Assembly: GCA_009360345.1 (NCBI GenBank)
Contig: SPDP01000004.1
Location: 364,188-428,187 of the forward strand
Source of the DNA: Alcaligenaceae bacterium SAGV5
GTDB taxonomy: Bacteria > Pseudomonadota > Gammaproteobacteria > Burkholderiales > Burkholderiaceae_B
Direction of reading: 5' to 3'
Length of the DNA stretch: 64,000 nucleotides
Both the position numbers and the translations under genes were made by a program. Each line of letters starts with the position of its first letter. Position 1 is the stretch's first letter. The notes beneath the pieces are model-generated. The model was not told the origin of the DNA. It did no database searches and worked only from the letters and a program-made list of their open reading frames with translations. Shown here in pieces: positions 46,309 through 54,309 of this stretch.

Positions 46309-47712
46309 ATGTCCATGCCGACCCGCATCGGCGCCAGTGCGGCGCCAGGCAATGCCAATCGGTTGCTCGAGTTTCTGCATGGCGTCGGGCAGATGCCGGA
46401 ATCGGCGGCGACGGACAAGGCTCGGTGGTGCCTGTTGGATACCTTGGGTTGCGGCCTGCTCGGATCACAGCAACCCTGGGGAAAAATAATTCAGGACGAT
46501 GTCCTGGCGGGAGGCTGCCAGGGACGCTCCAGCATTCTGGGCCGGCCGCGCAGGGCAGGGGCGAGCCAGGCCGCGCTGTGCAATGGCACGGCGATGCACG
46601 GATTCGAGCTGGACGACCTGTTGTCCGCCGCCTTGATCCATCCCGGGGCGGTCGTCGTCCCGGCAGCCCTGGCGGCATCGGAGGCTGTCGATGCGGACGG
46701 TCTCTCGCTGCTCAGGGGGATCGTCGCGGGATACGAGGCAACCGAACGTATCAGTCTTGCGCTGGGAACGGATCCATCCAGCAGGGGGTTCCACAAGACG
46801 AGTGTCGTCGGGCCGGTGGCGGGCGCGGTCGGCGCCGGCGTATGCATGGGGCTGGAATTCCAGAAGCTCCAGTGGGCCGTGGGATTGGCATGCTCGTGCG
46901 CGTCGGGCATCAAGAATTTTGCGACCGGCGGCGGCGCGGGCATGGTGAAGAGGCTGCATGCGGGCCGGGCCGCGGAGGCCGCGGTGCGGGCCGTGATGCT
47001 GGCCGACCGGGGCTTTACCGCTCCGCCCGGCGCGATAGACGGCAAGTTCGGGCTGATCGAGGCGTTCGGCGGCGCATCCGCCAGGCCCGATTTGCTCGAT
47101 GCGCAGTTGGGGGCCCGATGGGCGCTTGATGACGTGTGGGTCAAGGTCTATCCGATCTGTGGCTGGATACAAGGTGTCGTCCAATTGCTGCTCGCGATGC
47201 GGGCGAGCCGTTCCTTGGACCCGGCCGAGGTCGAGAAGGTGACGGTCGCGACGAGTTCGTTCGCCGTCCAGTACAACGGCAGTACCGAGATCGTCGACAC
47301 CATGGATGCCCAGTACAGCATTCCATATTGCACGGCGGTGGCCTTGACGGGAGATCCGATGAATCCCGGCGAATACGGCGGCGAGCGGATCCGGGATCCC
47401 CAGCGACGCGCTCTGGCCTCGAAAGTGGAACTGAAGGTGGACGCCGAGGCGGACGCCGTCTATCCCCAGCGCTTCGCCTGCCGTGTCGTCGTCTTGTTGA
47501 AGGACGGATCCCGGTTCGAGGCGAGAACGCAGGATGCGCACGGAACCCCGGGTAGTCCGTGTTCCGAGCAGGAGAGGGTGGACAAGTTCTCCAGGCTGAG
47601 CGAACTGGCGGGACTTGGCCTGGACGTTCCTTCCATGGTCGAGAGTGTCCGTCGCCTGTCATCGGATACGTCGGTCCGCAAGCTGATGAACCATCTGCAA
47701 CCTGCCCAGTGA
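46309..47712 (+). CDS. MmgE/PrpD family protein
   Basis: 467 residues. Helical domain with ALCNGTAMHGFELDDLLSAALIHPG and GFHKTSVVGPVAGAVGAG; C-terminal alpha/beta domain from about AEVEKVTVATSSFAVQYNG. Members dehydrate, decarboxylate or isomerise polycarboxylates. Only the family is shared with the protein at 34810; the sequences differ clearly. GGAG lies upstream of the ATG. Followed after 20 bases by the malate/lactate-type dehydrogenase gene, so the two may act in sequence. Confidence 0.85.
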   Translation: MSMPTRIGASAAPGNANRLLEFLHGVGQMPESAATDKARWCLLDTLGCGLLGSQQPWGKIIQDDVLAGGCQGRSSILGRPRRAGASQAALCNGTAMHGFELDDLLSAALIHPGAVVVPAALAASEAVDADGLSLLRGIVAGYEATERISLALGTDPSSRGFHKTSVVGPVAGAVGAGVCMGLEFQKLQWAVGLACSCASGIKNFATGGGAGMVKRLHAGRAAEAAVRAVMLADRGFTAPPGAIDGKFGLIEAFGGASARPDLLDAQLGARWALDDVWVKVYPICGWIQGVVQLLLAMRASRSLDPAEVEKVTVATSSFAVQYNGSTEIVDTMDAQYSIPYCTAVALTGDPMNPGEYGGERIRDPQRRALASKVELKVDAEADAVYPQRFACRVVVLLKDGSRFEARTQDAHGTPGSPCSEQERVDKFSRLSELAGLGLDVPSMVESVRRLSSDTSVRKLMNHLQPAQ

Positions 47713-47732
47713 CCCCCTCCACCGGAGATGCC

Positions 47733-48764
47733 ATGAATACCCGATTGCTGGACGAACCGACCGCCGACACGGTACGAATGAGCGTTGCCGAGGCCCGAGC
47801 CCTCGGCGAGGCCGCGTTGTGCAAGATCGGTTTTACCCAGGACGAGGCCGCGATGGTGGCCGAACATCTGGTGGACGCCGCGACGTGGGGCTACGAGTTC
47901 GCAGGGTTGCCCCGGATACTGGTGATTGCCGAAAGGCCCGAGCTGCAATGGCCGCGCCAGCCCGTGTCCGTTGTCAAGGAAACTGCGGCCTCGGCGCTGC
48001 TCGACGGCGGCAATCATGTCGGGTACGTGTCGATTCCACGCGCCGTCGATGTCGTGCTGGAGAAGGTCAGGGGTTCCGGCGTCGCGGTCGTGGGGCTTCG
48101 GAACAGTTGGTTCGCCGGTCGCAATGCGTACTATCTCGAGCGCATCGCCAGGGCCGGATACGCGGTGGTGTATTTCGGCAGCAGCACGCCCACGGTCGTT
48201 CCACCGGGGGCCGCCAGGAAGATTCTTGGCACCAATCCCCTCGCGATCGCCTTGCCGGGGAAAGACAATCCATTCATTTTCGATATGGGCACCGGTGCGG
48301 TGATGACCGGTGAGATCATGCTCAAGTCATTCCTGGGCGAGGAGTTTTCTGAGATCGTCGGCATCAATGCACGTGGCGCGCCAACCCGGGTGGCGAGCGA
48401 GCTGAAGGACGGCGGCGTGTTTCCGTTCGGCGGGCACAAGGGCTATGGCGTATCGCTGGCCATCCAGGCGATGGGCCTGCTGGCGGGTTCCCGGTTCAGG
48501 TTGGGCGAGGTGAGCGACTTCGGTTCGCTGTTCGTCGCATTCGACCCGGAATTGCTCATGCCGCGCGAACAGTTCGTTGCCGAACTGGACGAACTGCTCG
48601 GCAAGGTGAAGGCCTTGCCGCGCCAGGCGGGTGTTTCCGAGATCCGAGTGCCGTCCGAACGAGGTTTCAGGGAAAGGGAAATCAGGCGCCAGGAGGGTAT
48701 CCTGGTGCACCGGTATGTGGTCGAGCGGCTCAACCAGATCTGCCTGGCGGCCAATTCCGCCTGA
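47733..48764 (+). CDS. Ldh-family (malate/L-lactate/ureidoglycolate dehydrogenase type) oxidoreductase
   Basis: 343 residues. The Ldh_2 fold is shown by GNHVGYVSIPRAVDVVLEK, VGLRNSWFAGRNAYYLERIA, GTNPLAIALPGKDNPFIFDMGTG and FPFGGHKGYGVSLAIQAMGLLAG. In many members the first block has a catalytic His in the form GxxGxxA; here the region is NHVGYVS. Uses NAD(P) to oxidise a 2-hydroxy acid. GGAG before ATG 47733. Last gene of the operon, ending at a hairpin. Confidence 0.83.
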   Translation: MNTRLLDEPTADTVRMSVAEARALGEAALCKIGFTQDEAAMVAEHLVDAATWGYEFAGLPRILVIAERPELQWPRQPVSVVKETAASALLDGGNHVGYVSIPRAVDVVLEKVRGSGVAVVGLRNSWFAGRNAYYLERIARAGYAVVYFGSSTPTVVPPGAARKILGTNPLAIALPGKDNPFIFDMGTGAVMTGEIMLKSFLGEEFSEIVGINARGAPTRVASELKDGGVFPFGGHKGYGVSLAIQAMGLLAGSRFRLGEVSDFGSLFVAFDPELLMPREQFVAELDELLGKVKALPRQAGVSEIRVPSERGFREREIRRQEGILVHRYVVERLNQICLAANSA

Positions 48765-48771
48765 GCAGCGA

Positions 48772-48809
48772 AGCGCTCCGGCGCCGGTTGCGGGCCGGGC
48801 CGGAACGCT
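48772..48809. terminator. hairpin between convergent Ldh and Bug genes
   Basis: AGCGCTCCGGC (48772-48782) and GCCGGAACGCT (48799-48809) pair at 10 of 11 positions. Lies between the stops of two convergent operons. No T tract. Confidence 0.5.
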
Positions 48810-48814
48810 GTCGA

Positions 48815-49822
48815 TCACTCGGGTTGTATCCCCGCCTCGCGCAGTTCGGTGGACCATCGGGCCAGGTCTTTCCGGGCCCAGTCCGTGAAGGCCTGGGGGG
48901 TGCTGCCGATAAGCGTGAAACTGAGACTCTCCAGCTGTTTGCGCACGTCCGGGGTTTCGAGGATGTCCGCCAGCTTCCTGCTCAGTTTTTCGATGATGGC
49001 GGTGGGCGTCTTCGCCGGCGCCAGCATGCCGTAGCAGGTGTTCACTTCGAAGCCCGGGAAACCCGCCTCCGCCAAGGTCGGGACGTCGGCGACCAGCGGC
49101 AGGCGCTGCGATGACGTCACCGCGAGTGGCTTGACCCGGCCTTCCCGTGCATATGGCACCATTTCGTGGGGGGCCGAGAAGAGCATGTTCACCTCGCCGG
49201 CCAGCATGGCCTTGTTCGACAGTCCGGCGCCCTTGTAGGGGACGTGGACCATTTGCAGTTTCGCCCTCTGCTGGAAGAGCATCGCCGAAAGATAGCTGGT
49301 CGTACCTATGCCGGAGGAGCCGAAAGTCAGGCCGTCCGGTCTGGATCTGGCGTAGGCGACGAGTTCGCCTACCGACTTGACCGGTATGGATGCGTGGACG
49401 ACCAGCATGTTGGGTGCGCATGCCAGGAGGGAAATCCGCTCGAAATCGTTCATCGTGTCGTACGGCAGCTTCTTGTAGAGGCTGGGGTTCAGCGTATAGC
49501 CGCCGGCGATGAGCAAGAGCGTGTAGCCGTCCGGGCTGGCCTGGGCTACCGCGGACGTTCCGATGATGCCGCCCGCCCCCGGACGGTTGTCGACGACGAC
49601 GGTCTTGCCCCAGCTTTCCGTCAGCTTGGCGCCGAGGAAGCGTGCCAGTACGTCTATCCCTCCTCCCGGCGACGACGGCGCGATGATCCGGATCGTCTTG
49701 TCGGGGTAGGCCTCGCTGTTGCCGGCTTCCCGGCCTTGAGCCCAGGCGGCCTGGGATCCGGCCAGGAGAAGCACAGCAATTGCCAGCGTGGAACGACGAG
49801 GGTTCTGCATTGCCTTGTTCAT
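48815..49822 (-). CDS. Bug-family tripartite tricarboxylate transporter receptor
   Basis: 335 residues. Signal peptide (RRSTLAIAVLLLAGSQAAWAQ), then YPDKTIRIIAPSSPGGGIDVLARFLG, VVDNRPGAGGIIGTSAVA and DGYTLLLIAGG. GGAGAC precedes the ATG at 49822. It is the last gene of the five-gene minus-strand operon that begins at 54183, so uptake and beta-oxidation-type enzymes are co-transcribed. Confidence 0.9.
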   Translation of the reverse strand: MNKAMQNPRRSTLAIAVLLLAGSQAAWAQGREAGNSEAYPDKTIRIIAPSSPGGGIDVLARFLGAKLTESWGKTVVVDNRPGAGGIIGTSAVAQASPDGYTLLLIAGGYTLNPSLYKKLPYDTMNDFERISLLACAPNMLVVHASIPVKSVGELVAYARSRPDGLTFGSSGIGTTSYLSAMLFQQRAKLQMVHVPYKGAGLSNKAMLAGEVNMLFSAPHEMVPYAREGRVKPLAVTSSQRLPLVADVPTLAEAGFPGFEVNTCYGMLAPAKTPTAIIEKLSRKLADILETPDVRKQLESLSFTLIGSTPQAFTDWARKDLARWSTELREAGIQPE

Positions 49823-49861
49823 GACGGTCTCCAGTGATCTTCTGGTTGCCATTGAAGGGGG

Positions 49862-50638
49862 CTAGAAGATGGCGCCCACCATGCCCCCCTCCACGTTGAT
49901 GGACGACCCGGTGACGAATCCGGCCTGCCTGGATGCCAGGAACGCGACGACGCCGCAGACTTCGTCCTGCGAGCCCATGCGGCCAAGCGGCGTGAGTTTT
50001 TCCCTGGCGGCGGTCTGTTCCGGCGTGTAGGCGCCCTGGCCGCTTCGATGCGGCGTGTCGATCAAGGCGGGGGCGACACAGTTGGCCGTGATGCCCGCAT
50101 GGCCCACTTCATTGGCCAGGTGCTTGACGTAGGTGCCCACGCCGGCCCGGAAGACGGTGGAGAGGCTGTGGTGAGGCATGGGCTGCTTGACCGAGGCCGA
50201 GGTGACGGCAATGATCCTGCCCCATCCCCGCCCGAGCATGGCCGGAACGAGTTCCGTGGCGACCTGGATGACGCTCCAGAGCTGGTTCTGGTAGGCCTGT
50301 GTCCAGCGCGCTTCATCGGTTTCATCCAGCGTCGCGCGCAGGGGATTGGGGGCACGGCCGGTATTGAGGATGAGAATGTCCGGACTTCCCAGCTCCGCGC
50401 CGACGGTTTGCCGCAATCGCGCGACATCGGGCTGCGCCAGCATGTCGCCGGGCACGGCGATGGCGCGAACCCCGTATTTCTCCCGGATTTCGTCGGCGAC
50501 GGCCTGCAGCTTGTCGGCGCTGCGGGCGAAAAGCACGACGTTCGCGCCTTCGGCGGCCAGCGCATGCGCGATGTTGCGCCCCATCCCCCCGCTGGAGGCG
50601 GTTATCACGGCGGTCTTGCCTTGAATGCCAAGATCCAT
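49862..50638 (-). CDS. atypical SDR-family protein without the catalytic Tyr
   Basis: 258 residues. The cofactor motif is ASSGGMGR (VITASSGGMGRNIAHALA), and NNAG reads LNTG. At the active site the usual Ser...YxxxK is replaced: VTSASVKQPMPHHSLSTVFR has the Ser but no Tyr and Lys at the expected places. This resembles an SDR subgroup with an SNxxR-type motif. It may bind NAD(P) yet do unusual chemistry. Two bases downstream of the CapA-like gene. Confidence 0.8.
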   Translation of the reverse strand: MDLGIQGKTAVITASSGGMGRNIAHALAAEGANVVLFARSADKLQAVADEIREKYGVRAIAVPGDMLAQPDVARLRQTVGAELGSPDILILNTGRAPNPLRATLDETDEARWTQAYQNQLWSVIQVATELVPAMLGRGWGRIIAVTSASVKQPMPHHSLSTVFRAGVGTYVKHLANEVGHAGITANCVAPALIDTPHRSGQGAYTPEQTAAREKLTPLGRMGSQDEVCGVVAFLASRQAGFVTGSSINVEGGMVGAIF

Positions 50639-50640
50639 GA

Positions 50641-51759
50641 TTACTCCGCGAGAACGACGACTTCGTTGCCGTCGACGACAAATTTGTGCGGCATGTCTTC
50701 CGACACCCATTCCATATAGTCGAGAACCTGGGCGAACCGGGGATCTGCCTGCTCGAGCGGTTCCGGACGATAGCGGTCGTCGAACGACATGGGAACGAAG
50801 GAGATCCGGCTCACTCCCGAGGGCGAGGCCGATATCTTGGCCAGCAGCCCTGTCGTGCAGTCCTTGCCATAGGGCATGAGCGGGAAAGCGGGGTCGAGAT
50901 CCGCGTGATTGCGCACGGCGCCATGCATCCAGGCGGGCTCCTTCCAGGATGGGGCCGCGAACGATTTGGTCATGGCGAAAACCCCGAGGCTGTAGAAAAT
51001 GGGTTTCCCCCGATAGACCTCGATCGCCTTGGGGACGTGCGGCGCATGGCCGACGACGACATCGGCCCCCGCGTCGATGGCGGCGTGGGCAACGATGACC
51101 TGGTAGTCGGAGATGACCCGGGGCAGGCGGATGACACCGGAATGAAAGGCAAGGACGACGACGTTGGCCTTCGCGCGCAGTGCCCGGATGTCGTCGAGCA
51201 GGCGGGACAGGTCCGCCGCGTCGGGCTCGGTGTGGATACGGACCGGCTGGTGCGGACCGCGCGTCTCGTACATCGTCTTGATCCGGATGGCGGTGACGCC
51301 CGGGCGATTGGCTCCCGCCTCGCTGCCCGCCGCCGCGACCGAGGTGTACCCGAGGTACCCGATCTTGACGCCATTGCGTTCGACGATGGCTGGTTGCCGG
51401 GCCTCGTCGAGGTCGCGGCCCGCCCCCGTTACCTGGATGCCCCGCTCGGTCAGCAGCGCGCGAGTGTCCAGCATGGCCTCGGGGCCGCTGTCGAAGCTGT
51501 GATTGTTGGACATCGTGACGGCATCGAATCCGCCATGGGAGTAGATGTCGGCCATTTCGATCGGCTGTCCCACCTGCGGCGCGTGTTCGGCGCGGACGTT
51601 ACGGTTGGAGTAGGTCCGCATGCAGTTCACGAACCGGATGTCCGCGGCGCGCAGCACCGGGCCGATGAGTTCCGTATATCCCTCGACGGGGAATCCTTCC
51701 GACGGGCCGTGGGTCGGCCCGCAGTCGCCGCCGATCACCACTGTGACGTTGCTGGGCAT
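50641..51759 (-). CDS. CapA-like metallophosphoesterase-fold protein
   Basis: 372 residues, no signal peptide. CapA/PgsA fold: IGGDCGPT at the N-terminus, MSNNHSFDSGPEAM (the NNH metal motif), VKIGYLGYTS, GHAPHVPKAIEVYRGKPIFYSLGVF. The usual NLE motif is changed to NCM, the HWG motif to FHSG and the final NF to VF, so some metal ligands are altered. Relatives take part in capsule or polyglutamate synthesis, but here it is embedded in a catabolic operon, so it may hydrolyse an ester or amide. Function open. Confidence 0.75.
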   Translation of the reverse strand: MPSNVTVVIGGDCGPTHGPSEGFPVEGYTELIGPVLRAADIRFVNCMRTYSNRNVRAEHAPQVGQPIEMADIYSHGGFDAVTMSNNHSFDSGPEAMLDTRALLTERGIQVTGAGRDLDEARQPAIVERNGVKIGYLGYTSVAAAGSEAGANRPGVTAIRIKTMYETRGPHQPVRIHTEPDAADLSRLLDDIRALRAKANVVVLAFHSGVIRLPRVISDYQVIVAHAAIDAGADVVVGHAPHVPKAIEVYRGKPIFYSLGVFAMTKSFAAPSWKEPAWMHGAVRNHADLDPAFPLMPYGKDCTTGLLAKISASPSGVSRISFVPMSFDDRYRPEPLEQADPRFAQVLDYMEWVSEDMPHKFVVDGNEVVVLAE

Positions 51760-51805
51760 TTCGTCTCCTGATAGTAAGGGTGCCCCGCCATGGGGCCCAT
51801 GCCAT

Positions 51806-52033
51806 TCAAATCTCGATCATTTCGAAGTCTTGCTTGCCCGCGGAGCATTCCGGACAGATCCAGGTCTCGGGCACGTCCGCCCAGCGGGTTCCGGGAGGAA
51901 TGCCTTCGCCGGGCATGCCCGCGGCCTCGTCGTAGATGAAGCCGCAGAGTACGCACTGCCAGGTCTTGTATGGGACGCCGGCACATGCTTGCGCCGTGGC
52001 CGGTGCCGTGTTTGGATCGTTCATGTCCATCAT
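51806..52033 (-). CDS. rubredoxin
   Basis: 75 residues. Four iron-binding cysteines as two CxxC pairs: Cys27/Cys30 (CVLC) and Cys60/Cys63 (CPEC), with the rubredoxin core FIYDEAAGMPGEGIPPGTRW. One-electron carrier. The ATG overlaps the stop of the FadB-like gene by 4 bases (ATGA). Rubredoxins serve alkane-type monooxygenases or acyl-CoA dehydrogenase-like partners; no monooxygenase is seen in this operon. Confidence 0.95.
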   Translation of the reverse strand: MMDMNDPNTAPATAQACAGVPYKTWQCVLCGFIYDEAAGMPGEGIPPGTRWADVPETWICPECSAGKQDFEMIEI

Positions 52034-54183
52034 TTCGTGGCGTGGGTCGAGGGCTGGGGAACCAGGGCGGGCAAGAACGCCGTTTCAGGAGCGACGGCTT
52101 CGCGCAGCCTGCCGTTTTCGCCGGCGACCAGGGCCAGCAGCGGGCTGGGTTTCCAGCGCTTGCCGTACCGTTCGTGCCATGCCTGGACCTGGTACAGGAT
52201 CGCGGGCGCGCCTATGCAATCCGCCCAGTACATCAGTCCGCCGCGATGCCGGGGGAAGCCGAAGCCATTGAGCCACATCGCATCGATGTCGCTCGCGCGA
52301 AAGGACTTGCCTTCGTCGACGATCTTGCATGCTTCGTTGACCGAGGCGAACAGCAGCCGGTGGAGAATCTCCTCGTCCGTGAACTCCCTTTGGGGGATGC
52401 CGAACTCCCGCGCGATGTCGGCGATGACCTGGTTGACGACGGCATCCGGGCGGGGCGTCCTGTCGTTATTCTCGTACCGATACCAGCCGGCGCCATTCTT
52501 CTGGCCATGGCGGCCCATTTCGACCAGGCGATCCGGCACGTGGAGCTTGCGATAGTCAGGGTCTGCGGCGGCGCGGCGCTTGCGGGTGTCGTAGCTGACG
52601 TCCAGGCCGGACAGGTCGCTGACCGCGAATGGCCCCATGGGATAGCCGAAATCCATCATGACCTTGTCGATCTGCCAGGGCAGGGCGCCTTCTTCGAGAA
52701 GCAGCATCATCTCGGTCACGAGCGGCGCCCGGCTCCGGTTCGCGGCGAAACCGTCGCAGGAACCGGCGACCACGCTGATCTTGCCCAAGGCTCGTCCCAT
52801 CGCCGCGGCGCGGCCGAGCGTGTCGATCGTGGTGGCGTCCCCGGCAACGATCTCGCATAGCTTCATGACGTTCGCCGGAGCGAAAAAATGCGCGCCGGCC
52901 ACGGATCCGGGCCGCTTCGTGGCGCGAGCCATGACATTGATGTCGATCGCGGACGAATTGGTCAGCAACAGGGCGCCAGGTTTCATCACGACGTCCAGCT
53001 TGCCGAAGATGTCCATCTTCAGGTCGACTCTTTCGAATACCGCCTCGATGACGGCGTCGCAGTCACCTATGCTTTCATAGCGGCTCGCCGGCTCGATCCG
53101 GGCCAGCCGTTCCTGCATCTGTGCCGGGGTGAGGCGCTTGCGCCGGATGCGTGCATCGTAGGTCGACCGGATGCGTTCCATGCCGCGTTTCAGGGCCTCG
53201 GGCGTGGCTTCGAGCATCTTGACGGGAATGCCGGCATCGGCGAAGGCGATCGCGATGCCGCTGCCCATGGTTCCCCCGCCCACCACCGCGGCGGAACGGA
53301 CTCCGTCGCCCGCGGGTGGCTTCGCGATGCCGGGGATCTTGCCGGCCGTTTTCTCCGCGAAGAATGCGTATCTCAGGGCCTTGGCTTCGTCGGAGTCCTC
53401 GAGTTCGGAAAAACGATCGTGCTCGAGCGCGATGCCCGCATCGACATCCACGCTCAGCGAGGCGGCCACCAGTTCGATGGCATAGCCTGGCGCTTTCAAG
53501 GGCGATTTCTTGCGGGCTGCCGCCTGGCGTGCCATTTCGATGATTTCCGGTTTTTCCCGGTCGGCGGTCCGCCATGCCGTCAGGGCGGATGTCTTGCGCA
53601 GCGGCCGTTCGAGTGCGATCCGGCGGGCAACGCCGGCCGCGAACGCCACCAGATCTCCGGTGGCGATCTCGTCGATCAACCCCAAGGCGAGTGCTTCGTC
53701 CGCGCCGGCCTGCCTGCCGGAGAGGATCATGTCGAGCGCGGCCGCGGCGCCGATCAACCGGGGGAGCCGCTGGGTGCCGCCGCCGGCGGGAATGATGCCC
53801 AGCTTGATCTCCGGCAGGCCGAGCCTGGCGGCCGGTGTCGCAATGCGGTGGTGACAGGCGAGGGCATGTTCCAGTCCGCCACCCAGGCAATAGCCGTCCA
53901 TGGCCGCCACGACAGGTTTTTCGCTGGCCTCGATGGCCGCGGCGCTGGTCCGGCTGGTTACCGCGCGCGTTTTTCCGAACTGCCGGATATCGGCTCCGGC
54001 TATGAAGTTGCGGCCGGCTCCCGTCAGCACGATCGCATCTACCGCCGGATCCTCGTTGGCCGCCTTGACGAGGTCGATGATGCCCTCGCGCATGCCGGGC
54101 GCCAGGGCGTTAACGGGCGGATTGCGCAGGGTGATGATGCCTACGCGTTCACGTATTTCGTAGCTGACTACCTCGTCGTTCAT
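52030..54183 (-). CDS. bifunctional enoyl-CoA hydratase / 3-hydroxyacyl-CoA dehydrogenase (FadB/MFE-1 type)
   Basis: 717 residues. The N-terminal crotonase domain has both catalytic Glu positions (GGGLE and LPEIKLGIIPAGGG). The dehydrogenase domain starts at about residue 290 with VVGGGTMGSGIAIAFADAG, the catalytic His is in AGAHFFAPANVMKL, followed by the C-terminal 3HCDH domain. It hydrates a 2-enoyl-CoA and oxidises the alcohol with NAD. First gene of the five-gene minus-strand operon from operator F. Codes for beta-oxidation of an unknown acyl chain or a ring-opened product. Confidence 0.92.
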   Translation of the reverse strand: MNDEVVSYEIRERVGIITLRNPPVNALAPGMREGIIDLVKAANEDPAVDAIVLTGAGRNFIAGADIRQFGKTRAVTSRTSAAAIEASEKPVVAAMDGYCLGGGLEHALACHHRIATPAARLGLPEIKLGIIPAGGGTQRLPRLIGAAAALDMILSGRQAGADEALALGLIDEIATGDLVAFAAGVARRIALERPLRKTSALTAWRTADREKPEIIEMARQAAARKKSPLKAPGYAIELVAASLSVDVDAGIALEHDRFSELEDSDEAKALRYAFFAEKTAGKIPGIAKPPAGDGVRSAAVVGGGTMGSGIAIAFADAGIPVKMLEATPEALKRGMERIRSTYDARIRRKRLTPAQMQERLARIEPASRYESIGDCDAVIEAVFERVDLKMDIFGKLDVVMKPGALLLTNSSAIDINVMARATKRPGSVAGAHFFAPANVMKLCEIVAGDATTIDTLGRAAAMGRALGKISVVAGSCDGFAANRSRAPLVTEMMLLLEEGALPWQIDKVMMDFGYPMGPFAVSDLSGLDVSYDTRKRRAAADPDYRKLHVPDRLVEMGRHGQKNGAGWYRYENNDRTPRPDAVVNQVIADIAREFGIPQREFTDEEILHRLLFASVNEACKIVDEGKSFRASDIDAMWLNGFGFPRHRGGLMYWADCIGAPAILYQVQAWHERYGKRWKPSPLLALVAGENGRLREAVAPETAFLPALVPQPSTHATK

Positions 54184-54247
54184 GGGGGAACCTCAATTCT
54201 GTTGCGCTATCGGGGCGGATCGGCAGTTGCCTCGCGCCGTGGTCAGT

Positions 54248-54260
54248 ATGCTATCATGAG
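54248..54260 (-). promoter_or_regulatory. extended -10 promoter of the FadB-like operon
   Basis: On the minus strand the sequence is CTCATGATAGCAT: TGA followed by TAGCAT. It shares the block CTCATGATA with promoters at 38489 and 41447, and its -10 begins 34 bp from the centre of operator F, exactly as at site D. Confidence 0.55.
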
Positions 54261-54278
54261 TTCCTATAGATGGTATTG

Positions 54279-54295
54279 GTTTCAATGAATGGAAC
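54279..54295. promoter_or_regulatory. putative IclR operator, site F
   Basis: GTTTCAATGAATGGAAC, 17 bp, the most symmetric copy. It lies between the FadB-like operon and the thiolase operon and ends only 14 bases before the thiolase ATG at 54310. Confidence 0.62.
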
Positions 54296-54309
54296 TTCTT
54301 GGGGGCGGA

